Positions 56,277 through 64,000 of a DNA stretch of 64,000 nt are shown piece by piece. The notes under the pieces were generated by a model. The model worked only from the letters and a program-made list of their open reading frames with translations. It did not search any database and had not been told where the DNA came from. The DNA is from Taylorella asinigenitalis ATCC 700933 (GTDB lineage: Bacteria; Pseudomonadota; Gammaproteobacteria; Burkholderiales; Burkholderiaceae_B), in contig NZ_JHXN01000001.1 in assembly GCF_000687755.1 (NCBI RefSeq), forward strand, positions 329,525 through 393,524, written 5' to 3'. Made by a program: the position numbers and the translations under genes. Numbering within the stretch: position 1 is the stretch's first letter; every line of letters starts with the position of its first letter.

Positions 56277-56912
56277 ATGGTCGATGATTTTAAAGAGACA
56301 CCTATATCAAATAAGTTTCCAATAATATATCTTGCTTCTGAGAGTCCACGCAGACATCAACTACTTAAGCATATTGGAATTCGTCATGAAGTATTGCGTG
56401 TGCCTAAGCCTGAGGGCGAGGATGAACCAATGCTCGAAAACGAGAGACCAGAGGACTATGTGATTCGCACTGCATATGAGAAGTCAGATTTAGCTTGGGA
56501 TTATGTACTCAATGATAAGCTTTACTATAGGCCCATTCTGACGGCTGACACATGCGTTATGATGGATGGCTATGTTTTAGGTAAGCCAAAAGATGAGATT
56601 GATGCGGCTCAGATTTTGCTTAAGCTTTCTGGAAAAATGCATCAGGTGCATACAGCTGTGGTGATAAATGTTAGGGGCGATAGGACATTGGCTGTTTCTC
56701 GCACGAATGTTTATTTCAAGAGGCTTTCGATGGATGATGTCTCTAAATATATAGAAAGTGGAGAGCCTTTCGGAAAAGCTGGTGCCTACGGCATTCAGGG
56801 CATGGCCTCAATTTTTATTGAAAAAATAGAAGGCAGCTATACGGGTGTGATGGGGCTGCCTTTGTTTGAAACATATCAACTGCTTTGTGGCTTGCGACTT
56901 AAAGCTTCCTAG
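56277..56912 (+). CDS. maf: Maf-family nucleoside triphosphate pyrophosphatase
   Basis: A 211-residue house-cleaning NTPase. [18 protein letters not shown] is the Maf substrate loop, followed by [29 protein letters not shown] and [10 protein letters not shown] with the catalytic-site residues. It may prevent incorporation of dTTP/UTP analogues. Its end overlaps the end of the convergent ispH by 14 bases. Many Bordetella-type genomes have an RNase G gene after maf; none is here. Confidence 0.92.
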   Translation: MVDDFKETPISNKFPIIYLASESPRRHQLLKHIGIRHEVLRVPKPEGEDEPMLENERPEDYVIRTAYEKSDLAWDYVLNDKLYYRPILTADTCVMMDGYVLGKPKDEIDAAQILLKLSGKMHQVHTAVVINVRGDRTLAVSRTNVYFKRLSMDDVSKYIESGEPFGKAGAYGIQGMASIFIEKIEGSYTGVMGLPLFETYQLLCGLRLKAS

Positions 56913-57846
56913 ATAGTTCTCTTGGAAGCGGAAATGACACGTTCTCCTCGATTCCAGCAACTTTTCTTACAGAAATCGCACCCATTTCGCGTAGTCTATT
57001 AATTACATTTTGCACAAGCACTTCTGGGGCAGACGCACCTGCCGTAATGCCTATAGATTTTTTTCCTTCGATCCACTCTGGCTTAATCATATCAGGATCA
57101 TCAATAAGATATGAAGGGCAATTAAGGCGTTCAGCCAACTCTCGAAGCCTATTTGAGTTAGAACTATTTGTACTTCCTACAACGAAAAACACATCGCATT
57201 GGGGGGCAATGATTTTGACTGCATCCTGACGATTTTGAGTTGCATAACAGATATCGGCTTTTTTGGGGGCAATGATATTGGGAAATTTTTCATGTAAGGC
57301 TTTTGTGATTAATGCTGTATCATCAACTGATAATGTGGTTTGAGTAACATAGGCCAAATTATCTGTATTTGGTATATCTAAATTGTGAACATCCTCAACA
57401 GTTTCGACAAGGTACATATTGCCTCGGGCTTGACCAAGTGTACCCTCAACTTCTGGATGTCCTTTATGTCCAATCATAATCACTGACCTACCCGCTTCAT
57501 GCATTTTTTTTACTTCAATATGCACTTTTGTAACTAGGGGACAGGTTGCATCAAAAACACGCAATCCTCGCGCTTCGGCTTCCTCCCTCACTTTTAGAGA
57601 AACCCCGTGAGCAGAAAAAATTACGATAGAGCCTTCGGGCACTTCATCGAGTTCGTCGACAAAAATGGCTCCCTTTTCTCTTAATGACTGCACAACAAAA
57701 CGATTATGAACAATCTCATGACGAACATAGATGGGTGCCCCATGTAGCTCAAGTGCACGCTCAACTATATCTATCGCTCTGTCGACGCCTGCACAAAAGC
57801 CACGTGGTTCAGAAAGGAGAATCTCTGCATTTGAATTATCTGTCAT
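56899..57846 (-). CDS. ispH: 4-hydroxy-3-methylbut-2-enyl diphosphate reductase
   Basis: A 315-residue iron-sulfur enzyme for the last step of the MEP isoprenoid pathway. Its three cluster cysteines are in [25 protein letters not shown] and [25 protein letters not shown] and [10 protein letters not shown] are also typical. It overlaps fkpB by one base; this fkpB-ispH pairing is common in betaproteobacteria. Confidence 0.96.
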   Translation of the reverse strand: MTDNSNAEILLSEPRGFCAGVDRAIDIVERALELHGAPIYVRHEIVHNRFVVQSLREKGAIFVDELDEVPEGSIVIFSAHGVSLKVREEAEARGLRVFDATCPLVTKVHIEVKKMHEAGRSVIMIGHKGHPEVEGTLGQARGNMYLVETVEDVHNLDIPNTDNLAYVTQTTLSVDDTALITKALHEKFPNIIAPKKADICYATQNRQDAVKIIAPQCDVFFVVGSTNSSNSNRLRELAERLNCPSYLIDDPDMIKPEWIEGKKSIGITAGASAPEVLVQNVINRLREMGAISVRKVAGIEENVSFPLPRELSRKL

Positions 57847-58313
57847 TACATAACTCCAATAATTTTTACTTCAATATGAAGTGCTTGTCCCGCCAGTGGA
57901 TGATTAAAGTCGATAATAACATTCTCTCCGTCCCTACCCTTAAAAAGACCAGAATAACGAGAGCCATTTGGAGCTGTAAATTCTATTCGATCATTGATTT
58001 CAAAAACTGGGATATCATCTGATCCATTGATTACGGCATCCTCCAATATAGTTTGAACTAGTTCTGGATTTCTTTCTCCAAAAGCTTCAGCTGCGGAAAG
58101 TTCAAAACTAAAATGATCGCCCTCTTTATGACCAATTAGTGGAGCTTCCATAGTTTCTGCCCACTGCCCTGAACCCATAAGAAGTGTTGCTGGTGGACCA
58201 TTGAAGGTATTTATAAATTCTTCCGCTGGCAATGCTCCTGTTTTTAAGAGTATTTTGTAGTGGAGAGTTAAGTATGAATCATTATGGATAGTTTTATCAT
58301 CCCGACTAGTCAT
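57846..58313 (-). CDS. fkpB: FKBP-type peptidyl-prolyl isomerase, SlpA/FkpB-like
   Basis: A 155-residue cytosolic PPIase with an insert-in-flap domain. [12 protein letters not shown] starts the FKBP fold. [29 protein letters not shown] is the SlpA/SlyD flap junction, and [18 protein letters not shown] ends the fold. There is no His-rich tail as in SlyD. It diverges from radC across 52 bases. Confidence 0.9.
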   Translation of the reverse strand: MTSRDDKTIHNDSYLTLHYKILLKTGALPAEEFINTFNGPPATLLMGSGQWAETMEAPLIGHKEGDHFSFELSAAEAFGERNPELVQTILEDAVINGSDDIPVFEINDRIEFTAPNGSRYSGLFKGRDGENVIIDFNHPLAGQALHIEVKIIGVM

Positions 58314-58365
58314 AAGGATTAATTTCCATCAAAATCTGGTTTTAAAGTTATTTATTTTAATCACT

Positions 58366-59049
58366 ATGTCAATTTTAAGTTTAGATACACCTACTGAAAA
58401 ACCAAGAGAGCGTCTCATTAAGCATGGGCCAGAGGTTTTATCGACTGCAGAATTACTTGCTCTGATATTAGGAAGTGGCCCTAAGGGGCAGCCTGTAGTT
58501 GAATTTAGTCAAAAATTGCTCACAAAGTTTGGAGGCTTAAGACAACTTTTAAATGCCCATTCAGAAGAGTTATATGATATTCACGGTTTAGGCCTAGCTA
58601 AAGTTACGCAACTTATGGCTTTACATGAAATAGCAAAGAGAATTTTAGAAGAACCCCTAAAAGAATATCCTGTACTACAACAAGCAAGTGCAGTGAAAAG
58701 ATATTGCATTCATACAATTGGCAATAAAACCGAGGAAAACTGCCTGCTTTTATTTCTCAATCATTCTTTTAAACTTACTCATTCGGAAATTGCAATTAAA
58801 GGGACAATTGACCATGCCCCAATTTATCCTAGAGAAATTGTAAAAAGTGCTCTTAAACATCATGCCGCTTATATAGTTTTGGCTCACAACCACCCTTCTG
58901 GTGAGCCCCAACCAAGTAAACCCGACATAGAAATAACTAGAAAATTGCGTGATGCTCTGGATTTAGTAAATATTAAACTTATAGACCATATAGTCTGCAC
59001 AAGATTAGAAGCTAAATCAATGGCTGAGATGGGGTTAATAAATGATTAA
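58366..59049 (+). CDS. radC: RadC-family JAB1/MPN domain protein
   Basis: A 227-residue protein. An N-terminal helix-hairpin-helix-like region (ELYDIHGLGLAKVTQLMALHE) precedes a JAMM-type domain with the metal motif LAHNHPSGEPQPSKPDIEIT. RadC's role in repair is disputed, and its biochemical function is unknown. Length is normal. A 173-base gap follows before rpmE2, containing a possible extended -10 (TGATACAAT at 59144-59152). Confidence 0.92.
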   Translation: MSILSLDTPTEKPRERLIKHGPEVLSTAELLALILGSGPKGQPVVEFSQKLLTKFGGLRQLLNAHSEELYDIHGLGLAKVTQLMALHEIAKRILEEPLKEYPVLQQASAVKRYCIHTIGNKTEENCLLLFLNHSFKLTHSEIAIKGTIDHAPIYPREIVKSALKHHAAYIVLAHNHPSGEPQPSKPDIEITRKLRDALDLVNIKLIDHIVCTRLEAKSMAEMGLIND

Positions 59050-59222
59050 TTGTGCAATGGCCTATTAAACCTATGATTTTGTTAAAAAATTAAGACGGAT
59101 ATACCAAATTTGGGATCTAATATGTGGAAAAGTTTTTAATTTTTGATACAATCCTAGATTACTTTTAGGATACGTGAATTAAATTTTATTTGATTTGGCG
59201 ACCCGTACACATAAGGATAATC

Positions 59223-59483
59223 ATGAAAGAAGGCATTCACCCAGAATACAGAGAAGTTGTTTTCCAAGATATGCAATCAGGTAAACAATTCATTACTCGC
59301 TCTACTTTGAATTCTCGCGAAACTATTGATATTGACGGCAAAACATATCCACTATTTAAGTGTGACGTGACCTCTGAGTCTCACCCTTTTTATACTGGTG
59401 CTCAAACTCGTATTGTTGAAACTGGTCGCGTGGAGAAATTCCGTGCCCGTTTCGCACGTACTCAAGGTACTATCAAAAAATAA
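59223..59483 (+). CDS. rpmE2: Ribosomal protein L31 type B
   Basis: An 86-residue ribosomal protein starting [20 protein letters not shown]. It is the zinc-free B type: the CxxC ribbon of type A is missing and only one Cys remains ([15 protein letters not shown]). The start at 59223 follows AAGGATAATC. Monocistronic, with its own terminator. Confidence 0.95.
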   Translation: MKEGIHPEYREVVFQDMQSGKQFITRSTLNSRETIDIDGKTYPLFKCDVTSESHPFYTGAQTRIVETGRVEKFRARFARTQGTIKK

Positions 59484-59518
59484 AAGATTTAGTACAAATT
59501 CAAAGTACTAAAATATAA

Positions 59519-59552
59519 GGCAAACGCATCTAGTTTTGGGTTTGCCTTTTTT
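59519..59552 (+). terminator. Terminator after rpmE2
   Basis: GGCAAAC (59519-59525) pairs with GTTTGCC (59540-59546), then six T. The next gene starts 3 bases beyond the T-run. Confidence 0.88.
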
Positions 59553-59555
59553 ATT

Positions 59556-61316
59556 ATGAATTCAATCCGTAAAACACCTGCCCGATTAGCCAGTCCTGCG
59601 GCTTCCAAACTACCTAGAAGAATACTCTACTGGGTTATGTTTGCGTTCATTTTCGCAGGGCTTTTTGGGCGTGATCCATGGAAAACTGAGGATGCAGCAG
59701 GCTTTGCCAGTATGCTCACTTTAGTAAGAGATTTCTCTAACGGATTTGACTTAAGTGCTTGGCTAACTACACATATATCTGAAATTCCCTTTTATGGTGA
59801 GGGGCCTTTGAATTCTATTATTGGGGCTATTTCTATTCTAATCTTTGCCCCATTTTTAGAACTTTTTCTTAATCCCTTAGACGCTCAAATCAATGCCGCA
59901 CGCATACCTAATGTTTTTTACTATTTCTTAATTCTATGGGGCATTTGGTATGGGACATATTTGCTAGCTAGGAGAAAGGAGGCACAGCCATTGCCACTTT
60001 CATTTGGAGGGGAGCCTAGGCCAAAGGACTATGGGAGAATGATTGCTGATGTTGCGTACTTCTTTGGCATAGCTACTGTAGGAATTATTATTCGGGTTCA
60101 TGAAACGAGCTATTTCCCTCTTCTTATGGCTTTGCATTCTATTGCATTCTACGGTTTTGTGCGAATTATAGATAAAAAACCTCAAGGCGTTATAGCTTTA
60201 AGTTTCGCTTTTATAGGGTCATTGGCTTCTTTTGGTTTTATTGGTTTGTTTCCATTACTTATAGTCAGTTTTGTTCTTCTGATTCTTCCTGCCTATGATG
60301 TACGTACAAAATTAAATTTGCTTATTCCGTTGATTACCACGAGTGTTGCTTTCTTCTTGTGGGACTGGTATGTGCGTCAAAGCAATCCTAACTGGCTAGA
60401 CGGTTGGTACCTGCATAATTTGAAGATGGCTTTTGAGCTTAAAACTGAGGATACATTAATTAAGATTCGCGATTTAAGTTGGTACCTCTGGCCTAGCTGG
60501 CCATTTGCCTTAATAGCAATTTATAAATGGGCTCGATGGATTAAAGAGTTTCACATTTTGATTCCCTTTTTATTTTACGCATCGAATCTAATTGTTATAT
60601 TTTTCTTCAGCCCTGCATATGACCTTTATTATGGACCCATTATGTTTGGCAATGTTGCCTTGGCCGCTATGTGTATTCCTACTCTAAAACGTAATGCTAT
60701 CAATATTCTCGATTGGTTTAGCATTATGACTGTGTCTATTGCTCTGTTGACAGTGTGGTTTGGATGGATTGCACTTCAAACTGGATGGCCAAGCAAAATT
60801 AATTTCAACATAATGAGATTAATTACTGGTTACGAAATTACCATCAATTGGATTGAAGTATTTGTTGGTGTTGTGGTCTGCATTTTATGGATTATGCTTT
60901 TAAACTGGCGCTTACGAAAACAACCACAGGGCCTATGGCGAGGACTGATTGTGACTGCAGGGGGGCTTACTTGCGTTTGGTTTTTACTCTCTTTGCTTTG
61001 GCTACCTCTAATAAATTACAGCCGATCTTATAGAATTGCTGGTGAAGATTTAGCGAGGGAAGTTGCGGGGGCATTGCCACCTAATGCATGCGTAGAACCT
61101 ATAAATGTTGGTCTTGGGCAGCTAGCTGTTTTTCATATTTTTTCCAATTTAAAATTTAGTAAAAACGAGTGTCAGTTCGCTTTTCTTCAAACAAACAAAA
61201 ACAATCCAATTTCTTTAAGTAAAATCTCTCCACTGGCCACAAACTCAGTGTTATGGGAAGGAAATAGGCCTAGCGAGCGCCACGGAGAATATTTCATTCT
61301 TCTAAAAAATAGGTAA
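59556..61316 (+). CDS. ArnT/PMT-like glycosyltransferase membrane protein
   Basis: A 586-residue protein with about 12 hydrophobic segments. The first periplasmic loop has GRDPWKTEDAAGFASML, an acidic motif like the GRDEAR/YxxDE loops of lipid-dependent glycosyltransferases of the ArnT/PMT (GT39/83) group. A C-terminal soluble part follows the last helix at about 490. Such enzymes move a sugar from undecaprenyl phosphate to lipid A or protein. No aminoarabinose pathway genes are in the window, so donor and acceptor are unknown. It ends 2 bases before the MATE gene. It follows the rpmE2 terminator at only 3 bases, so its promoter must overlap that region. Confidence 0.75.
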   Translation: MNSIRKTPARLASPAASKLPRRILYWVMFAFIFAGLFGRDPWKTEDAAGFASMLTLVRDFSNGFDLSAWLTTHISEIPFYGEGPLNSIIGAISILIFAPFLELFLNPLDAQINAARIPNVFYYFLILWGIWYGTYLLARRKEAQPLPLSFGGEPRPKDYGRMIADVAYFFGIATVGIIIRVHETSYFPLLMALHSIAFYGFVRIIDKKPQGVIALSFAFIGSLASFGFIGLFPLLIVSFVLLILPAYDVRTKLNLLIPLITTSVAFFLWDWYVRQSNPNWLDGWYLHNLKMAFELKTEDTLIKIRDLSWYLWPSWPFALIAIYKWARWIKEFHILIPFLFYASNLIVIFFFSPAYDLYYGPIMFGNVALAAMCIPTLKRNAINILDWFSIMTVSIALLTVWFGWIALQTGWPSKINFNIMRLITGYEITINWIEVFVGVVVCILWIMLLNWRLRKQPQGLWRGLIVTAGGLTCVWFLLSLLWLPLINYSRSYRIAGEDLAREVAGALPPNACVEPINVGLGQLAVFHIFSNLKFSKNECQFAFLQTNKNNPISLSKISPLATNSVLWEGNRPSERHGEYFILLKNR

Positions 61317-61318
61317 TC

Positions 61319-62764
61319 ATGTCTACTTACAGTAATGCGATATTTAAAAAGTTAATTTCAATGATCTGGCCTATATTAATAGGTCAGCTAGCTGGTATAT
61401 CATATGCAGTTTTAGACACAATGATGCTTGGAAATTACAGCTCAACTAGCTTGCAAGCTATGAGTTTAGCTTCTGCCATATTCGTTACTATAAGCATTAG
61501 TTTAATGGGGGTAGTGCATGCAATTATCCCGATAATATCTCAGCTAATCGGTGCTCGAAAAAATTCTGAAGTTGGGATTTTTTGGGGCCAAGGGACATGG
61601 CTAGCCTTGATATTATCTCTAGTTGCTGGGCTACTTATGCTATTTCCAGATTTGTGGCTTTCAATGTCAGGGGATGTCTCAAAAGAGGTACGAGATGAAA
61701 TTACAATTTATTTGCGGATAAGTTACTTGGCATTGCCAGCTATGCTTATGTATAGGGCTGTATATGCAGTGAGCACATCTTCTCAGCATCCACGACATAT
61801 CATGTACATAAGTATTGTGGGGACTGCATCAAAGGCGATTTTAAATTGGATTTTGATATTTGGAAAATTTGGTCTACCTGAGTTGGGAAGTGCTGGGGCT
61901 GGTCTTTCTACCTTGATTGTAAGCTGGATTACCTATGGTATAGGTTTATGGATTTTATTCGGTAACCCCGTATATAAAAAATACAAGCTTCACTTAGGTC
62001 GCCCGACATTTAAATATATTAGGCAAATATTGAAACTTGGTATTCCTATGGGGGGTTCATATCTTGTAGAAATAAGTATATTCACATTTATGGCTTTATT
62101 CGTTGCTAGAGAAGGCAAATTCGTTTCTGGGGCCCATCAGATTATGACTAATTTAGTCGCAGTGATGTATATGATCCCTCAATCGATAAGCATTGCAACT
62201 TCAGCTTTAGCGGCTCAAGCTATTGGTGCAAGAAAATATATTCTCTCCTATAACACCGTAAAAATTGGCACTTATTTAGTTTTGGCTGGATATGCCATAT
62301 TAGCTGTGCTTGTAATAGTATTTAAAGAGCCGTTAGTCTCTTTATACACAAACGATGCAAATGTAGCAGAAATCACCTTAATTATGATTTCGATAATTCC
62401 ATTCTTCCATTTAGCTGATGCTTTGCAATGTTATGTTCCATATATATTGAGAGCTCACAAAATTGCTACCGTACCATTTGTGACTCAATCGATTATCTTA
62501 TTGGGTATAGGGATGATAGGAGGATTTTATTTTGGATTCGGTTCTGGCAAAGGCGGAGTTACGTTTTTAACTGACTTTATTGTGCCTGGTGCTCCCGTTG
62601 GTATCTCTTCCATGTGGACTATGATTACTATTTCTCTTTATGTATGTACTATTATTTTGGGCTCTTGGTATATTTTTGTAATACGTACTCTACTTCCTAA
62701 ATCTAGAAAAAATAATATGCCTTTTTACTACAAAAAAGAGCTACTAAAACGCAAAAAGTCATAA
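61319..62764 (+). CDS. MATE-family multidrug/metabolite efflux transporter
   Basis: A 481-residue protein with 12 hydrophobic segments in two similar halves, typical of MATE transporters. It has the N-terminal WPILIGQLAGISYAVLDTMMLG and the GLSTLIVSWITY and GIPMGGSYLVEIS segments of the NorM subgroup. It would export cationic compounds in exchange for Na+ or H+. Pairing with the ArnT-like gene is conserved in order only within this window, so the substrate is unknown. It ends in a Lys-rich tail. Confidence 0.88.
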   Translation: MSTYSNAIFKKLISMIWPILIGQLAGISYAVLDTMMLGNYSSTSLQAMSLASAIFVTISISLMGVVHAIIPIISQLIGARKNSEVGIFWGQGTWLALILSLVAGLLMLFPDLWLSMSGDVSKEVRDEITIYLRISYLALPAMLMYRAVYAVSTSSQHPRHIMYISIVGTASKAILNWILIFGKFGLPELGSAGAGLSTLIVSWITYGIGLWILFGNPVYKKYKLHLGRPTFKYIRQILKLGIPMGGSYLVEISIFTFMALFVAREGKFVSGAHQIMTNLVAVMYMIPQSISIATSALAAQAIGARKYILSYNTVKIGTYLVLAGYAILAVLVIVFKEPLVSLYTNDANVAEITLIMISIIPFFHLADALQCYVPYILRAHKIATVPFVTQSIILLGIGMIGGFYFGFGSGKGGVTFLTDFIVPGAPVGISSMWTMITISLYVCTIILGSWYIFVIRTLLPKSRKNNMPFYYKKELLKRKKS

Positions 62765-62779
62765 ATTTCAATAAGTTAA

Positions 62780-62808
62780 TTGCATATAAAATATTTTTAG
62801 AATAAAAT
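62780..62808 (+). promoter_or_regulatory. rpmB-rpmG promoter
   Basis: TTGCAT (62780-62785), a 17-base spacer and TAAAAT (62803-62808). A leader of about 75 nt separates the predicted start from the rpmB ATG. Confidence 0.6.
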
Positions 62809-62889
62809 GAACGTTTTCCTATTTGGAAATCACATAAGGTTGGTCTGAGCCAAAAATACAGATCTTTTAACTTAACGAGGTAAATAATC

Positions 62890-63126
62890 ATGGCTAAAGT
62901 ATGCCAAGTAACCGGCAAGCGCCCAATGTCCGGAAATAATGTGTCACACGCACATAACAAAACTAAAAGACGTTTCCTTCCAAATCTTCAAACTCATAGA
63001 TTTTGGGTTGAAAGTGAGAACCGTTGGGTTCGTCTACGCATCTCTTCTAATGCTTTACGTACTATCGATAAAAAAGGTATTGATGCCGTTTTAGCTGATA
63101 TGCGTAAAAACGGTCAATCAGTTTAA
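62890..63126 (+). CDS. rpmB: Ribosomal protein L28
   Basis: A 78-residue ribosomal protein starting [27 protein letters not shown], the conserved L28 N-terminus. [13 protein letters not shown] and [18 protein letters not shown] segments complete it. It is the first gene of the rpmBG pair; rpmG follows after 17 bases. An ACGAGGTAAATAATC ribosome binding region precedes it. Confidence 0.97.
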   Translation: MAKVCQVTGKRPMSGNNVSHAHNKTKRRFLPNLQTHRFWVESENRWVRLRISSNALRTIDKKGIDAVLADMRKNGQSV

Positions 63127-63143
63127 TAGCATAGGAGATAGAT

Positions 63144-63311
63144 ATGGCTAAAGGTATTCGCGAAAAAATTAAACTTGAGTCTTCAGCAGGCACAGGTCAC
63201 TTCTACACTACTACTAAAAATAAACGTAGCATGCCAGATAAAATGATTATCAAAAAATATGATCCTGTTGCTCGTAAACATGTAGAATACAAAGAAACTA
63301 AGCTTAAATAA
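63144..63311 (+). CDS. rpmG: Ribosomal protein L33
   Basis: A 55-residue protein starting [20 protein letters not shown] and containing YTTTKNKR and [18 protein letters not shown]. It is the cysteine-free form, so it needs no zinc, as in enteric L33. It starts 17 bases after rpmB with an AGGAGA ribosome binding site and is followed by a strong terminator. Confidence 0.96.
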   Translation: MAKGIREKIKLESSAGTGHFYTTTKNKRSMPDKMIIKKYDPVARKHVEYKETKLK

Positions 63312-63330
63312 TAAGAATTCACATATGATT

Positions 63331-63358
63331 AAGCCCACCTGTGACGGTGGGCTTTTTT
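63331..63358 (+). terminator. Terminator after rpmG
   Basis: AAGCCCACC (63331-63339), loop TGTGAC, GGTGGGCTT (63346-63354), with the T-run extending to 63358. The AA at its start gives little help in the reverse direction. Confidence 0.92.
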
Positions 63359-63376
63359 GTATCTTGGGCTTATCGC

Positions 63377-63395
63377 AAGGGTCCAAAGGACCCTT
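63377..63395 (-). other. Hairpin just after the autotransporter stop
   Basis: AAGGGTCC (63377-63384), loop AAA, GGACCCTT (63388-63395). A perfect 8-bp stem 4 bases beyond the autotransporter stop on the minus strand, but without a T-run. It may stabilise the mRNA end; the rpmG terminator downstream, whose stem also forms on this strand, could help stop transcription. Confidence 0.5.
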
Positions 63396-63399
63396 ACTA

Positions 63400-64000
63400 C
63401 TACCAACTATACTTAAGACCAATTTGACCTTTGATTCCTGAGCGATCTTTGCTGCCTACATTAGTCTGTACTCTTATATCACCATATAGGTTCAAAGACT
63501 TACTCATAGATGCTTGTCCTCCTAAGCCAATCTCTAAGAATGTGCGGTTGAATTTCTCTTCCACATTATCCTTACCGATTTTCACTTTCGGATTTGATGT
63601 TATATCTGTGATTAAGTTAGCTGTCATATACACCGAGCTGCCTACTGCAGATGCTTTAGGGGCTAAGTCATATCCCATCCTTACACCAACTCTGCCTCTT
63701 AGGGCATTTGCATCCACTCCCTTGACTTCACGAGCTTTGTCTTTAAAATCATCTAGGCTTAGATGTTGGTAGGCAAGCTGTGCTTGTGGTTCGATAAATC
63801 CACCTGCAGTACCAAGTGCAAACTTATGTCCAATCTCTGCCGATAGCAACGCACTCCAGCCGCTTTGATCAACCTTAATACCATTGCGTGCATTGTATTT
63901 GTTTTTAAGCTTACTCACTTGTCCTACTAAATCAAAGTACGAACCATTAGGGTTATAGTTAGTGTGATAGACTCCTAGGCTTAGGGCATCTGTTGTGATA
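63400..64000 (-). CDS. Autotransporter beta-barrel domain (partial, runs off the window)
   Basis: The reading frame stays open to the window edge, so the visible about 200 residues are the C-terminal part of a longer protein. A GTG at 63918 is internal: upstream codons read ALSLGVYHTNYNPNGSYFDL, a barrel strand pair. SGWSALLSAEIGHKFALG, GGFIEPQAQLAYQHLSLDDF and GRVGVRMGYDL are typical of the classical AidA/pertactin-type type V barrel. The protein ends GQIGLKYSW, with the terminal aromatic residue expected for outer-membrane insertion. The passenger domain lies outside the window, so the function of the exported part cannot be told. Confidence 0.88.
   Translation of the reverse strand, partial: ITTDALSLGVYHTNYNPNGSYFDLVGQVSKLKNKYNARNGIKVDQSGWSALLSAEIGHKFALGTAGGFIEPQAQLAYQHLSLDDFKDKAREVKGVDANALRGRVGVRMGYDLAPKASAVGSSVYMTANLITDITSNPKVKIGKDNVEEKFNRTFLEIGLGGQASMSKSLNLYGDIRVQTNVGSKDRSGIKGQIGLKYSW

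Noticed and set aside
60650..60661. GGCAATGTTGCC in the ArnT-like gene as an operator palindrome
   Set aside because: It lies deep inside a coding region, and the partial symmetry follows from the encoded Gly-Asn-Val-Ala. It is counted only as a core word in the rare orientation.

Overview
The window is chromosomal DNA from an AT-rich betaproteobacterium. Gene order follows Burkholderiales/Alcaligenaceae chromosomes: gyrA-serC-pheA-tyrA-cmk-rpsA-ihfB-lapAB-hldA, a ccoNOQP cluster, nadD-rsfS-rlmH-maf, and radC opposite fkpB-ispH. It also has a short OmpA of Bordetella type and a permuted betaproteobacterial tmRNA. The low GC content, dense packing and several in-frame reduced genes suggest a host-adapted member such as Taylorella. 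That name is an inference from gene content and was not tested by a search.

Layout. 1-6.7 kb (plus strand): hemJ, an RlmL-like methyltransferase, an RDD membrane protein, a degenerate AMP-binding protein, gamma-carbonic anhydrase, hslO, a TadE-like pseudopilin and fnr. 6.7-13.3 kb (minus): the cbb3 oxidase set, fixH (short), ccoG, ccoP, ccoQ, ccoO, ccoN, ccoS and a CcoI reduced to its membrane part, with two FNR-type boxes in front of ccoN. 13.3-16.2 kb (minus): comEA, hldA, lapB and lapA. 16.2-24.9 kb (minus): ihfB, rpsA, cmk, tyrA, pheA, serC and gyrA. 25-27.3 kb (plus): ompA, ubiG and gph. 27.3-30.7 kb (minus): two-piece tmRNA, an RmlD-like reductase and prc. 30.8-33.8 kb (plus): a lytic transglycosylase and uup. 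33.9-38.4 kb (minus): a YadA-like collagen-repeat adhesin, tRNA-Met and a barstar/barnase pair. 38.4-46.8 kb: one small membrane protein (plus), then on minus a glutamate-synthase-like flavoprotein, three lipoproteins, cytochrome c', purB, mnmA and tldD. 46.9-59 kb: pepN, fbp, fic, a HerA-like ATPase, yebC, purD, nadD, rsfS, rlmH, maf, ispH, fkpB and radC. 59-64 kb: rpmE2, an ArnT-like transferase, a MATE transporter, rpmB, rpmG and the C-terminal barrel of an autotransporter running off the window.

How the genes work together. Fnr lies next to the cbb3 oxidase genes, and its likely binding sites precede ccoN, which fits microaerobic control of a high-affinity oxidase. LapAB, HldA and the ArnT-like protein belong to LPS assembly and modification. 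The YadA-like protein and the edge autotransporter are surface proteins. ComEA and the TadE-like pseudopilin have possible links to DNA uptake or pilus assembly.

Main discovery candidate. An 8-9 base word, TGGCAATG(C), occurs far more often than base composition predicts: about 52 copies of its 7-base core by eye, against about 5 expected. It is scattered through housekeeping genes, with an extended form near GTGGCAATGCTTCC. This resembles a DNA uptake sequence of the Neisseria/Pasteurellaceae kind, in a lineage where I do not recall one being described. Nearly all copies in genes have the same orientation relative to transcription, so an mRNA- or protein-level cause must also be tested. The second candidate is the CcoI-like copper ATPase that keeps its transmembrane metal site (CPC) but has lost every ATP-hydrolysis domain without breaking the reading frame.
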